A stretch of 7,939 nt of DNA from Methanoregulaceae archaeon (GTDB lineage: Archaea > Halobacteriota > Methanomicrobia > Methanomicrobiales > Methanospirillaceae), in assembly GCA_028679405.1 (NCBI GenBank), contig JAJRBP010000003.1, positions 1-7,939 on the forward strand, written 5' to 3'. The translations under genes and the position numbers were made by a program. Below, in pieces: positions 1 through 5,031 of this stretch; position 1 is the first letter of the stretch; the number at the start of each line of letters is the position of its first letter. The notes under the pieces are model-generated. The model saw only the letters and a program-made list of their open reading frames with translations, was not told the DNA's origin and did not search any database.

Positions 1-1
1 G

Positions 2-85
2 TGGCGGCACTCCGGACTGATCAACTTTATGACAAGAAACGGAAACGAGATGAAGATCAGGCTTGAAGGCTTATGGATCGGCTGA
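2..85 (+). CDS. possible 3' end of an unidentified gene (partial at window edge)
   Basis: Frame 2 is open from the window edge for 27 codons and ends at TGA 83-85. The tail reads GNEMKIRLEGLWIG, a plausible mixed charged/hydrophobic C-terminus, whereas frame 3 stops at once and frame 1 gives a highly charged low-complexity tail. A run of six T starts 10 nt after the stop, as expected for an archaeal terminator. Nothing in these residues identifies a family. The other plus-strand frame, or plain intergenic DNA, remains possible. Confidence 0.35.
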   Translation, partial: WRHSGLINFMTRNGNEMKIRLEGLWIG

Positions 86-95
86 TCCCACACTG

Positions 96-101
96 TTTTT
101 T
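96..101 (+). terminator. T-tract after the putative upstream gene
   Basis: Six consecutive T just downstream of the TGA at 83-85 and immediately before the convergent methyltransferase stop (103-105). Archaeal RNA polymerase terminates at such T-runs without needing a hairpin. The assignment depends on the partial gene upstream being real. Confidence 0.4.
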
Positions 102-102
102 C

Positions 103-897
103 TCAGTCTTTTCTCATCGCCTCCACTTCGAGCCGCACCATCGGGACCTTTATCGCCCCATCGGGGTCGGGCGGGTACATCGACAGGTAATGCTCCACGA
201 TCTCGCTGATGAACGAGCCCCTGAGTTCCCGGGGCACCCGTTCGGTAACGGGGAGCCATGTGGTCCTCACCCAGCCTGCGAGGCCGTCGGGCCCCGGGTA
301 CGTCATCTCCTTCGGTATCAGTTCGACTCGTAACGGGACAAGGCCTGCCGAGACCAGGAATCCGGAATACTCTGTATCCCCGAAGAAGTAATAGGGGACC
401 GGAAAACCGTACAGGAATTGACTCCATCGTGGTCTTCTCACGATATCGGGGAGGACCTGGTCCACCAGGCGGGAGGCGTTCCCCTTCCCGCCCATCTGGA
501 AGAGCAGCCGTCCACCGGGGACGAGGTTCCGCCTGACACCCCTGAGGACAGCCGGCTGGTCCCCCGACCAGTGAAGAGCGGCGTTCGAGAAGGCGATATC
601 GAACTCGCCGGGCACAGGGAGATCCCTGAAGTCGTGCATCTCAAAAGCCAGGTTCGGGTTTTCCTCCGGGGGGAAGTGTGTCCTGGCGAACCGGATCATC
701 TCGGGAGAACTGTCGATGCCGACCACACTCCCGCGGGAGAGGCGCGCCGCTATCTCTGCGGTGATCCGCCCATCCCCGCATCCCAGGTCGAGGACACGCT
801 CATCCCCGTTAAGATTGAGTTTTTCCACTATCTCCCGCGCCCACAACTGCTGAGCCGGTGAATGGCATGCGTAATCCGATGGATCCCAGGTGACCAT
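103..897 (-). CDS. class I SAM-dependent methyltransferase, trans-aconitate-methyltransferase-like
   Basis: A 264-residue cytoplasmic methyltransferase with a Rossmann-type fold. Motif I (VLDLGCGDGR, residues 35-44) binds S-adenosylmethionine. The acidic residue in GIDSSPEMI (60-68) ends strand beta-2 and should bind the ribose. FSNAALHW (103-110) and the PGG turn (127-129) are motifs IV and VI. The start WDPSDY, the late YFFGDTEYSGFLVSAG segment and the C-terminal half follow the layout of E. coli Tam (252 residues), which methylates trans-aconitate. The substrate here cannot be read from sequence, so a general small-molecule methyltransferase is the safe call. The start is ATG at 897. No Shine-Dalgarno sequence is evident before it, so the message may be leaderless, perhaps from a weak TATA-like TCTTATCA near 922-930. 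It is divergent from the kinase at 1145. Confidence 0.88.
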   Translation of the reverse strand: MVTWDPSDYACHSPAQQLWAREIVEKLNLNGDERVLDLGCGDGRITAEIAARLSRGSVVGIDSSPEMIRFARTHFPPEENPNLAFEMHDFRDLPVPGEFDIAFSNAALHWSGDQPAVLRGVRRNLVPGGRLLFQMGGKGNASRLVDQVLPDIVRRPRWSQFLYGFPVPYYFFGDTEYSGFLVSAGLVPLRVELIPKEMTYPGPDGLAGWVRTTWLPVTERVPRELRGSFISEIVEHYLSMYPPDPDGAIKVPMVRLEVEAMRKD

Positions 898-935
898 CTT
901 TCGATCGTTTGTAAAGGCACATGATAAGATTGAGT

Positions 936-984
936 ATCCGGCGATAATCAGGCCGGACCGGGGAGAGTTATTGCACCGCCGGAT
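936..984. repeat. interrupted inverted repeat in the methyltransferase/kinase divergent gap
   Basis: ATCCGGCG (936-943) is the exact reverse complement of CGCCGGAT (977-984). The symmetry continues inward: ATAA (944-947) pairs with TTAT (968-971), with TGCAC (972-976) unpaired. The central loop itself contains CCGGaCCGG. It lies upstream of both divergent genes, where it could be a regulator site. It could equally be a cruciform or a structured RNA. Confidence 0.6.
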
Positions 985-1025
985 TTTCCTGAAAGGTCTT
1001 TCCCCTTTTCCCGCGCCGCCGTACC

Positions 1026-1033
1026 TTTATAAG
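1026..1033 (+). promoter_or_regulatory. TATA box of the histidine kinase
   Basis: TTTATAAG within CCTTTATAAGG is a good archaeal TATA element on the coding strand of the kinase. Initiation about 25 nt downstream would fall near 1053-1058 and give a leader of roughly 90 nt before the GTG start. That leader would include the hairpin at 1082-1109. Confidence 0.5.
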
Positions 1034-1081
1034 GATTCCCTGCGATGAAACGATAAGGGGGCTTTCGGACATTCCTGCACC

Positions 1082-1109
1082 GCCCGGGCTTTCCAGTATT
1101 ATCCCGGGC
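1082..1109 (+). other. GC-rich stem-loop in the kinase leader
   Basis: GCCCGGG (1082-1088) pairs perfectly with CCCGGGC (1103-1109) around a 14-nt AT-rich loop. It lies between the TATA box at 1026 and the ribosome-binding GGGAG at 1136-1140. No T-run follows, so a simple terminator is unlikely. A leader structure or a protein-binding dyad are the alternatives. Confidence 0.5.
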
Positions 1110-1144
1110 CCCGTTTCACAGGACTGCAGGCAATCGGGAGCCGC

Positions 1145-2860
1145 GTGGAAGTGCGCATGTTCGATACACTGCGGGCGTCGAAAGTACTGACGATCCTTTT
1201 CCTGATGCTGCTTATCATCGTCTCGATCGGCGGTGTCTACTATGTATCCGGACAGACACGGGAAGCTTTGCTTGAAACGACTCGTGACGAACTGCGGACG
1301 ATTGCAGCAATCGCAGCAGGCCAGGTCGACGGGGATGCCTTCTCCAGGCTTTCTTCGGGAGATGAGGCGACACCGGAATTCGCCCGCGTCAGGGACAGGC
1401 TCGACGCGGTGAAACGCTCGACTCCGGACATCGTGAACGTGTACACGATGAGGAGAAACAGCGACGTGGTCACGTATGTGGTGGTTGCAGGAAGCGAATA
1501 CCAGGATGGCGGCACCATTTCTGCCGGCACGGAGTCTCCGGCACCGTCCACCGGAATGAAGGATGCCTTCGCGGGCACTGCATCGGGCCAGGAATACCCG
1601 ACAGGGAGTAATAGTTCCGTTCTCTCGGGTTTCGCACCGATTTATGACTCGAAAGGGATTATTGTCGGGATCGCAGGAGTCGACATGGACGCCTCACGGA
1701 TCTTCGATCGCCTGAACTTCCTTGGGGGCGTCATCTATTTCCTTATTGTCGGGGCGATGTTCGGGATTGCAGCAGGTGCGGTCGGTCTCGAGGTAATCCG
1801 TGCGAGGACTGAAGAGGTCGTCGCCGGTTCCGAACGGACAATGCGGGCGATATTCAACAGCGTGTACGACGCGATTTTCCTCCATGACGACTCGGGAAAG
1901 ATCCTCGACGTGAACGACCAGGTGAGCGGGTTATATGGAATTACCCGGGAGGAAGCAGGACGGCTCTCGATCGTCTACGACCTCTCGGCGCCATCCGGCA
2001 TAACGGGGGACCTGCCAGGGGTCTGGAAGGATGTAATGGGCGGGAAACCGAGATTTTTTGAATGGAAAGCCAGGAAACCTCATACCGGGGAGGAGTTTGA
2101 TGTCGAGGTGTACCTTCGGAAAATTCCGATGGGAGACAGGGAAGTCCTCATGGCAAATGTCCGGGACATTACCGAGAGAAAATATGCGGACGAGGCGATA
2201 AGGCAGGCCAACATCAAACTCAACCTCCTGAACAGCATCACCCGCCATGACATATTCAACCAGCTGACGATTATTCTCGGGTACTTAACCCTCATCGAAG
2301 AGGAGCCGGATGACCCGGGAAACGTGGAGAACCTTGCGACCATCCAGAGAGCTGCAGAGACCGTGAGGGCCCTGATCGCGTTCACCAGGGATTACCAGGA
2401 CATCGGGGTGAAATCCCCGGCATGGCAGGACCTCCACACGGTGATCAGGAAAGCTGCTGACATCCTGGAGAAGCCCGGTATCAGGGTGACCGATGAGGTC
2501 ACAGGAATCGAGGTCTACGCCGATCCCCTGTTCGAAAAGGTTGTCTACAACCTCATCCAGAATGCGATCGAGCACGGCGGCTCCCGCCTGAGTTCAGTGT
2601 CATTCAGCGTCATGGAGAGAGGGGCTTCAATCACCCTCATATGCGAGGACAACGGGGAGGGTATCGCTGAAACCGGCAAAGGACGGATCTTCCGGAGAAG
2701 TAATCCAAAAAAGACAGGAATCGGGTTATTTCTTTCAAGGGAGATCCTTTCCATCACGGGTATCACGATCGAGGAGCACGGGACCCCTGGGAAGGGCGCC
2801 AGGTTCGAGATGCACATCCCCAGGTGGAGATCAACCGGACCGAAGGAGAGGGAGGGATAG
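1145..2860 (+). CDS. membrane sensor histidine kinase: Cache-like sensor, PAS, HATPase
   Basis: A 571-residue sensor kinase. Transmembrane helix 1 is at about 14-34 and helix 2 at about 192-216. They enclose some 155 extracellular residues with the Cache/PDC hallmark FAPIYDSKGIIVGIAGVD (163-180), so it probably senses an external small ligand. A cytoplasmic PAS domain spans about 230-345, ending in the PAC-type RDITERK. The phosphoacceptor is likely H368 in SITRHDIFNQL, the H-box form common in methanogen kinases. ATP-binding boxes follow: N (NLIQNAIEHG, 469-478), G1 (DNGEGI, 502-507) and G2 (GIGLFLS, 525-531). No receiver is fused. GTG at 1145 has GGGAG at 1136-1140; ATG at 1157 (residue 5), preceded by GGAAG, is an equally usable start. 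The gene converges on the receiver at 2897, leaving 36 nt, which makes that receiver a natural but unproven partner. Confidence 0.92.
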   Translation: MEVRMFDTLRASKVLTILFLMLLIIVSIGGVYYVSGQTREALLETTRDELRTIAAIAAGQVDGDAFSRLSSGDEATPEFARVRDRLDAVKRSTPDIVNVYTMRRNSDVVTYVVVAGSEYQDGGTISAGTESPAPSTGMKDAFAGTASGQEYPTGSNSSVLSGFAPIYDSKGIIVGIAGVDMDASRIFDRLNFLGGVIYFLIVGAMFGIAAGAVGLEVIRARTEEVVAGSERTMRAIFNSVYDAIFLHDDSGKILDVNDQVSGLYGITREEAGRLSIVYDLSAPSGITGDLPGVWKDVMGGKPRFFEWKARKPHTGEEFDVEVYLRKIPMGDREVLMANVRDITERKYADEAIRQANIKLNLLNSITRHDIFNQLTIILGYLTLIEEEPDDPGNVENLATIQRAAETVRALIAFTRDYQDIGVKSPAWQDLHTVIRKAADILEKPGIRVTDEVTGIEVYADPLFEKVVYNLIQNAIEHGGSRLSSVSFSVMERGASITLICEDNGEGIAETGKGRIFRRSNPKKTGIGLFLSREILSITGITIEEHGTPGKGARFEMHIPRWRSTGPKEREG

Positions 2861-2896
2861 GTCCGGAAAAGGCAAACTTTCAACAGATCGGGAGAT

Positions 2897-3271
2897 CTAG
2901 CGGGTTCGTCCGAGTGCGATCTCGATCCCGATCCGCAGCGTCCTGTCATCGAATGGTTTTACGATATATCCATCCGGCCGTGTCGCCTTCACACGCTCGA
3001 CGGTGGTATCGTCTGTCGAGGAACTGAGAAAAACAATCGGGACATCGGAATCTTTCCTGATCATTTCTGCCAGCTGCACCCCGTCAATCTCGTCCCCAAG
3101 GGATATATCCATCAGGATCAGGTCGGGCGGCAGTGTCGAGATCGCGGCCATTGCATCATGCGCAGAAGATACCGCCCCGCACAGAGTGTACCCGAGTTTC
3201 GAAAGCCGGTTCGCGATCAGGGACGCGATGATGGGATCGTCCTCAACGACCAGGATCTTTGCATATGTCAT
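2897..3271 (-). CDS. stand-alone response-regulator receiver domain (CheY-like)
   Basis: A 124-residue protein that is only a receiver. The acidic pocket is D11/D12 (VVEDD), the phosphorylation site D55 (LILMDISLGD), the switch serine about S83-S84 (IVFLSSS) and the conserved lysine K105 (IVKPFDD). There is no DNA-binding or enzymatic output domain, so it must act by protein contact or as a phosphate carrier. The gene runs tail to tail with the histidine kinase at 1145-2860 and is not co-transcribed with it. GGAGGGG lies about 10-17 nt upstream of the ATG, a rather long spacing. A short AGATC/GATCT dyad (2885-2898) overlaps its stop codon. The partner could be either kinase in the window or one elsewhere. 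Confidence 0.93.
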   Translation of the reverse strand: MTYAKILVVEDDPIIASLIANRLSKLGYTLCGAVSSAHDAMAAISTLPPDLILMDISLGDEIDGVQLAEMIRKDSDVPIVFLSSSTDDTTVERVKATRPDGYIVKPFDDRTLRIGIEIALGRTR

Positions 3272-3367
3272 ATCCGTGATACCCCTCCATGAAAAGTTCC
3301 ATCAAGCCCTGATTATCTTTCTGGCGCCTCTCCGTTTATCAAGCTTCCGGGATTGTCACCGGTTCAT

Positions 3368-3769
3368 ATGCTTACGGTTTCGATCGGCACCCCGGAAGTG
3401 GGAGCCACGTACCCCTATGCGATCGGATATGCGGTGACCTTCCCCGAAGGCCAGGTGATCCAGGTCGGGAATGCCCGGATCATTGCCCTTTCCTATCAGA
3501 ATGAGATTATCACCGACGTGGACGGTGACCGCCAGCAGATGGCGGTGGGTGACGAAAGGATAGTGTCCGCGAGACATGCGACGATAACGACACTGGGGTT
3601 CTTCAGGGTGACCGATACCAACTTCCAGTTCACCCTGAAATACAAGGGGGAACGCGATAATGTCGCATACTTCGACTTGATCGTAAAAACCTCCAGGCAG
3701 GTCCCGGACTACCTGATCAGGAGACTTCTCCCCCAGGAGATCCAGGCGGTTCCGATAGAACTGCAGTGA
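3368..3769 (+). CDS. small conserved-looking protein of unknown function
   Basis: Encodes 133 residues from ATG 3368. I do not recognise the family. The protein is soluble-looking, with no signal peptide, transmembrane helix or cysteine. It is rich in alternating hydrophobic/polar strands (QVIQVGNARIIALSY, AYFDLIVKTSRQVPDYL), suggesting a mainly beta fold. Codon use matches its neighbours and it does not overlap another gene, so it is probably real. A TTG at 3353 would add five residues. Neither start has a clear Shine-Dalgarno sequence, but TTTATCAA at 3333-3340 could be a TATA box giving a nearly leaderless message that starts at ATG 3368. It is divergent from the receiver at 3271 and is followed by a T-tract terminator. 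Confidence 0.7.
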   Translation: MLTVSIGTPEVGATYPYAIGYAVTFPEGQVIQVGNARIIALSYQNEIITDVDGDRQQMAVGDERIVSARHATITTLGFFRVTDTNFQFTLKYKGERDNVAYFDLIVKTSRQVPDYLIRRLLPQEIQAVPIELQ

Positions 3770-3792
3770 ATGAATCCGGGTGATATTTTACC

Positions 3793-3798
3793 TTTTTT
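3793..3798 (+). terminator. T-tract terminator of the small unknown gene
   Basis: T6 in ACCTTTTTTCG, 24 nt after the TGA at 3767-3769, with another short T-run (ATTTTA) just before it. This is the typical archaeal intrinsic signal on the plus strand. Confidence 0.55.
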
Positions 3799-3898
3799 CG
3801 TAACCCGGTTATGGAAACGTATCCGGACTCCGGTTTCCCGGGCAGTGGTGATAAATACCCTCATCTGAAGTACTCCCGCATTTTCTTCACGATACGGA

Positions 3899-3929
3899 TC
3901 CCGTGCGGTTATTCAGTTCGTACACGGGA
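3899..3929. repeat. 7-bp inverted repeat beyond the chaB stop
   Basis: TCCCGTG (3899-3905) and CACGGGA (3923-3929) are perfect complements around a 17-nt spacer. It lies 26 nt past the chaB stop codon on the minus strand, in the convergent gap. It may be a 3' end structure of that message. No T-run follows on the minus side. Confidence 0.4.
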
Positions 3930-3954
3930 AAACCGGTCCCCCCCGATACCCGGG

Positions 3955-4185
3955 TCACTTCTTCTTCCACGACCCGGTCGTTTCGTCCTTCTCGTATACC
4001 GCTTTTACCGCAGCCCATGCAACGCGATGCGCCGTCTCTTCCAGGGATATCTTCCCCCGTCTCCTTGCCGGGTCTGCATACTCCTCCCAGGCGTGGTTGA
4101 ACGCCTCCCGGTAGATCTCCTGCGCGTGAGCCGGCAGGGAGTGACGGACAGACTCGGGCAGGTCGCCGATGGTATCGTAGGTCAT
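3955..4185 (-). CDS. chaB: ChaB family protein (putative cation-transport regulator)
   Basis: Encodes 76 residues, the same length as E. coli ChaB. The family signature runs almost end to end: DLPESVRHSLPAHAQEIY near the N-terminus, then EAFNHAWEEY, EETAHRVAWAAVKAVYEK and a lysine tail. ChaB is a small all-alpha cytoplasmic protein, named as a regulator of the ChaA Na+(Ca2+)/H+ antiporter, although the biochemical role is thin. No ChaA is present here. The start is ATG 4185 because the homology begins right there (MTYDTIGDLPES) and GAGG lies 7 nt upstream. The open frame extends to 4308, but the extra 41 residues look like no ChaB and include the promoter. A TATA box at 4221-4226 gives it its own short-leader transcript. 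Confidence 0.9.
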   Translation of the reverse strand: MTYDTIGDLPESVRHSLPAHAQEIYREAFNHAWEEYADPARRRGKISLEETAHRVAWAAVKAVYEKDETTGSWKKK

Positions 4186-4218
4186 TTCACAAACCTCATC
4201 CCATACTGCCCGATCGCA

Positions 4219-4229
4219 CATATATACCT
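4219..4229 (-). promoter_or_regulatory. TATA box of chaB
   Basis: On the minus strand the sequence reads CCAAGGTATATATGTG, a strong archaeal TATA element preceded by a purine-rich possible BRE. Initiation about 25 nt downstream would be near 4198. The leader would then be about 13 nt and would contain the GAGG ribosome site of chaB. This spacing supports the short 76-residue start. Confidence 0.6.
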
Positions 4230-4281
4230 TGGTCCCGTCCGGATCCCGTGCCTGACCTGCAGGAAAGAGATCATGTCGGGG

Positions 4282-4287
4282 AAAAAA
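4282..4287 (-). terminator. T-tract after the second receiver gene
   Basis: T6 on the minus strand (A6 on plus), about 25 nt past the receiver stop at 4313, inside CCTTTTTTCCCC. A preceding CTTTTATACC adds a further T-rich stretch. It would separate the receiver transcript from chaB, in line with chaB having its own TATA box. Confidence 0.45.
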
Positions 4288-4312
4288 GGAGGGCGGTATA
4301 AAAGACAATGAC

Positions 4313-4690
4313 TCAGGCGGTCCCTGCCTCGATCCCCTCGATCAGGCTGATGATCGACTCGAACTGCCTTGTCGGGTGCTCTCCCTTCTGGACATACAGT
4401 GCCCCGTGACGCAGTGCTTCGGCCTCGATCTCCGGCTCATGCAGTCCGGTAAGCAGGACAAAAGGGATGGACCTCCCGGTAGCCCGTATCGATTCAAGAA
4501 GTTCGATCCCGTTCATCTCCCTCATGTCGTAGTCTGATATGACCATATCGAACGGTTGCGCTTCGAGCTTTTTCAGGGCTTCGCCTGGGGATGTACATAC
4601 CTCTATCTCGGCATTGCATTTTTTTGTGAGGTAAGAACTGAACAGTTCCAGAATCCCGCAAAAATCGTCAACTATCAGAATCTTCGTCAT
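4313..4690 (-). CDS. stand-alone response-regulator receiver domain
   Basis: A 125-residue receiver without an output domain. D8/D9 (LIVDDF) form the acidic pocket, D53 (MVISDYDM) is the phosphoacceptor, T81 (VLLTGL) the switch threonine and K102 (YVQKGE) the conserved lysine. It ends shortly after helix 5. KG in place of the usual KP after the lysine is typical of many archaeal single-domain receivers. The start ATG 4690 has GAGGGG about 7 nt upstream. It is divergent from the DUF2193 operon across 341 nt and may share regulation with it. Its own leader contains a 24-bp dyad (4708-4731). It could relay phosphate from a kinase such as those at 1145 or 7790, but no partner is encoded next to it in the same direction. 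Confidence 0.93.
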   Translation of the reverse strand: MTKILIVDDFCGILELFSSYLTKKCNAEIEVCTSPGEALKKLEAQPFDMVISDYDMREMNGIELLESIRATGRSIPFVLLTGLHEPEIEAEALRHGALYVQKGEHPTRQFESIISLIEGIEAGTA

Positions 4691-4707
4691 TGCCTGCCCC
4701 TCGCTGT

Positions 4708-4731
4708 TTCACCAAACACTCAAATGGTGAA
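4708..4731. promoter_or_regulatory. 24-bp dyad in the receiver promoter/leader
   Basis: TTCACCA (4708-4714) and TGGTGAA (4725-4731) are exact complements with a 10-nt spacer. The dyad lies just upstream of the GAGGGG of the receiver gene and near the start of transcription expected from the TATA-like box at 4747-4754. It could be an operator or, in RNA, a hairpin next to the ribosome site. Confidence 0.5.
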
Positions 4732-4746
4732 TACACAGTTTCTATT

Positions 4747-4754
4747 ACATAAAA
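4747..4754 (-). promoter_or_regulatory. possible TATA box of the second receiver gene
   Basis: Minus strand AATTTTATGTAATAG. Initiation 25 nt downstream would fall near 4726, inside the dyad at 4708-4731. The match is modest and the stretch is AT-rich, so other positions are possible. Confidence 0.35.
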
Positions 4755-4894
4755 TTTACGAATCTCAAATTTCTTCCCTGGTAGAAAGGTCTGACAGGGG
4801 TCCTGGGGATTGAGCGACTGTTCCTCCGGGAAATCAGGCACATATCAGGATTCCCCATGGAATAATCACGGTATGAACTGCCGTACATCCCTGC

Positions 4895-4918
4895 ACGAAA
4901 TGAAAAAGGACTTTTCGT
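4895..4918. promoter_or_regulatory. dyad upstream of the DUF2193 operon TATA box
   Basis: ACGAAA (4895-4900) and TTTCGT (4913-4918) are perfect complements, 12 nt apart. The element ends 13 nt before the TATA box, where archaeal activators usually bind. The sequence is AT-biased, so a chance match cannot be excluded. Confidence 0.35.
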
Positions 4919-4931
4919 CTTCACCCAAAAA

Positions 4932-4940
4932 TTTATATTA
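4932..4940 (+). promoter_or_regulatory. TATA box of the DUF2193-DUF2180-aquaporin operon
   Basis: AAAAATTTATATTA is the best TATA element in the window, with an A-run in the BRE position. Initiation is expected near 4960, leaving a leader of about 70 nt before ATG 5032. Confidence 0.7.
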
Positions 4941-4957
4941 ATGAACCCTGGATTCAT
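4941..4957. promoter_or_regulatory. 17-bp dyad between TATA box and expected start site: likely operator
   Basis: ATGAACCCTGGATTCAT is symmetric about base 4949. The outer five pairs (ATGAA/TTCAT) and the inner CC/GG match, with one mismatch pair (4946/4952). It abuts the TATA box and ends just before the expected transcription start. Archaeal repressors commonly block polymerase or TFB at this position. Confidence 0.55.
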
Positions 4958-4968
4958 CGGCTGGGAGA

Positions 4969-5020
4969 GTCCGGAGAGCCCTGCACGGCTCAATGCCTGG
5001 TGTCGCGGGGACCGCCGGAC
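4969..5020 (+). other. foldable 5' leader of the DUF2193 gene
   Basis: GTCCGG (4969-4974) pairs exactly with CCGGAC (5015-5020). Enclosed is a hairpin of GAGCC (4976-4980) with GGCTC (4987-4991) around a 6-nt loop, plus a weak third arm (GGT 4999-5001 with ACC 5011-5013). The result resembles a small three-way junction. Its closing stem ends three bases before the ribosome site GAGG (5023-5026). It matches no riboswitch class that I recognise. Confidence 0.4.
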
Positions 5021-5031
5021 GTGAGGTAATC

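Larger units (their letters stand above)
4691..5031. other. 341-nt divergent regulatory region without a gene
   Basis: More AT-rich than the flanking genes. It holds, in order, a dyad and TATA-like box for the receiver at 4690, about 130 nt with no clear signal, a dyad, a strong TATA box, a second dyad and a foldable leader for the DUF2193 gene. Short open frames cross it (for example 29 codons from ATG 4724), but they have no ribosome site and no recognisable content. Confidence 0.7.

Noticed and set aside
1044..1055. Three-codon upstream frame ATG AAA CGA TAA before the kinase
   Set aside because: Transcription from the TATA box at 1026 would start at or after its end, so it is probably not in the message.
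2885..2898. AGATC-GGGA-GATCT dyad between kinase and receiver as a two-way terminator
   Set aside because: The stem is only 5 bp, there is no T-run on either side, and it overlaps the receiver stop codon.
3861..3925. Possible minus-strand peptide read as VYELNNRTG then IRIVKKMREYFR with a -1 shift
   Set aside because: The tail looks like a real C-terminus, but a frameshift is needed, there is no upstream gene to continue it, and the bases overlap an inverted repeat. The evidence is too weak to call a gene remnant.
4186..4308. 41-residue N-terminal extension of ChaB
   Set aside because: ChaB similarity starts exactly at ATG 4185, which has a ribosome site. The extension covers the TATA box and a T-tract and resembles no family.
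3811..4311. 166-codon plus-strand open frame
   Set aside because: It is antisense to chaB through most of its length, and its product is Pro/Arg-rich without a domain.
4993..5031. 13-residue extension of the DUF2193 protein from ATG 4993
   Set aside because: The downstream ATG 5032 has GAGG at the right distance. The upstream ATG has none and lies in the foldable leader.
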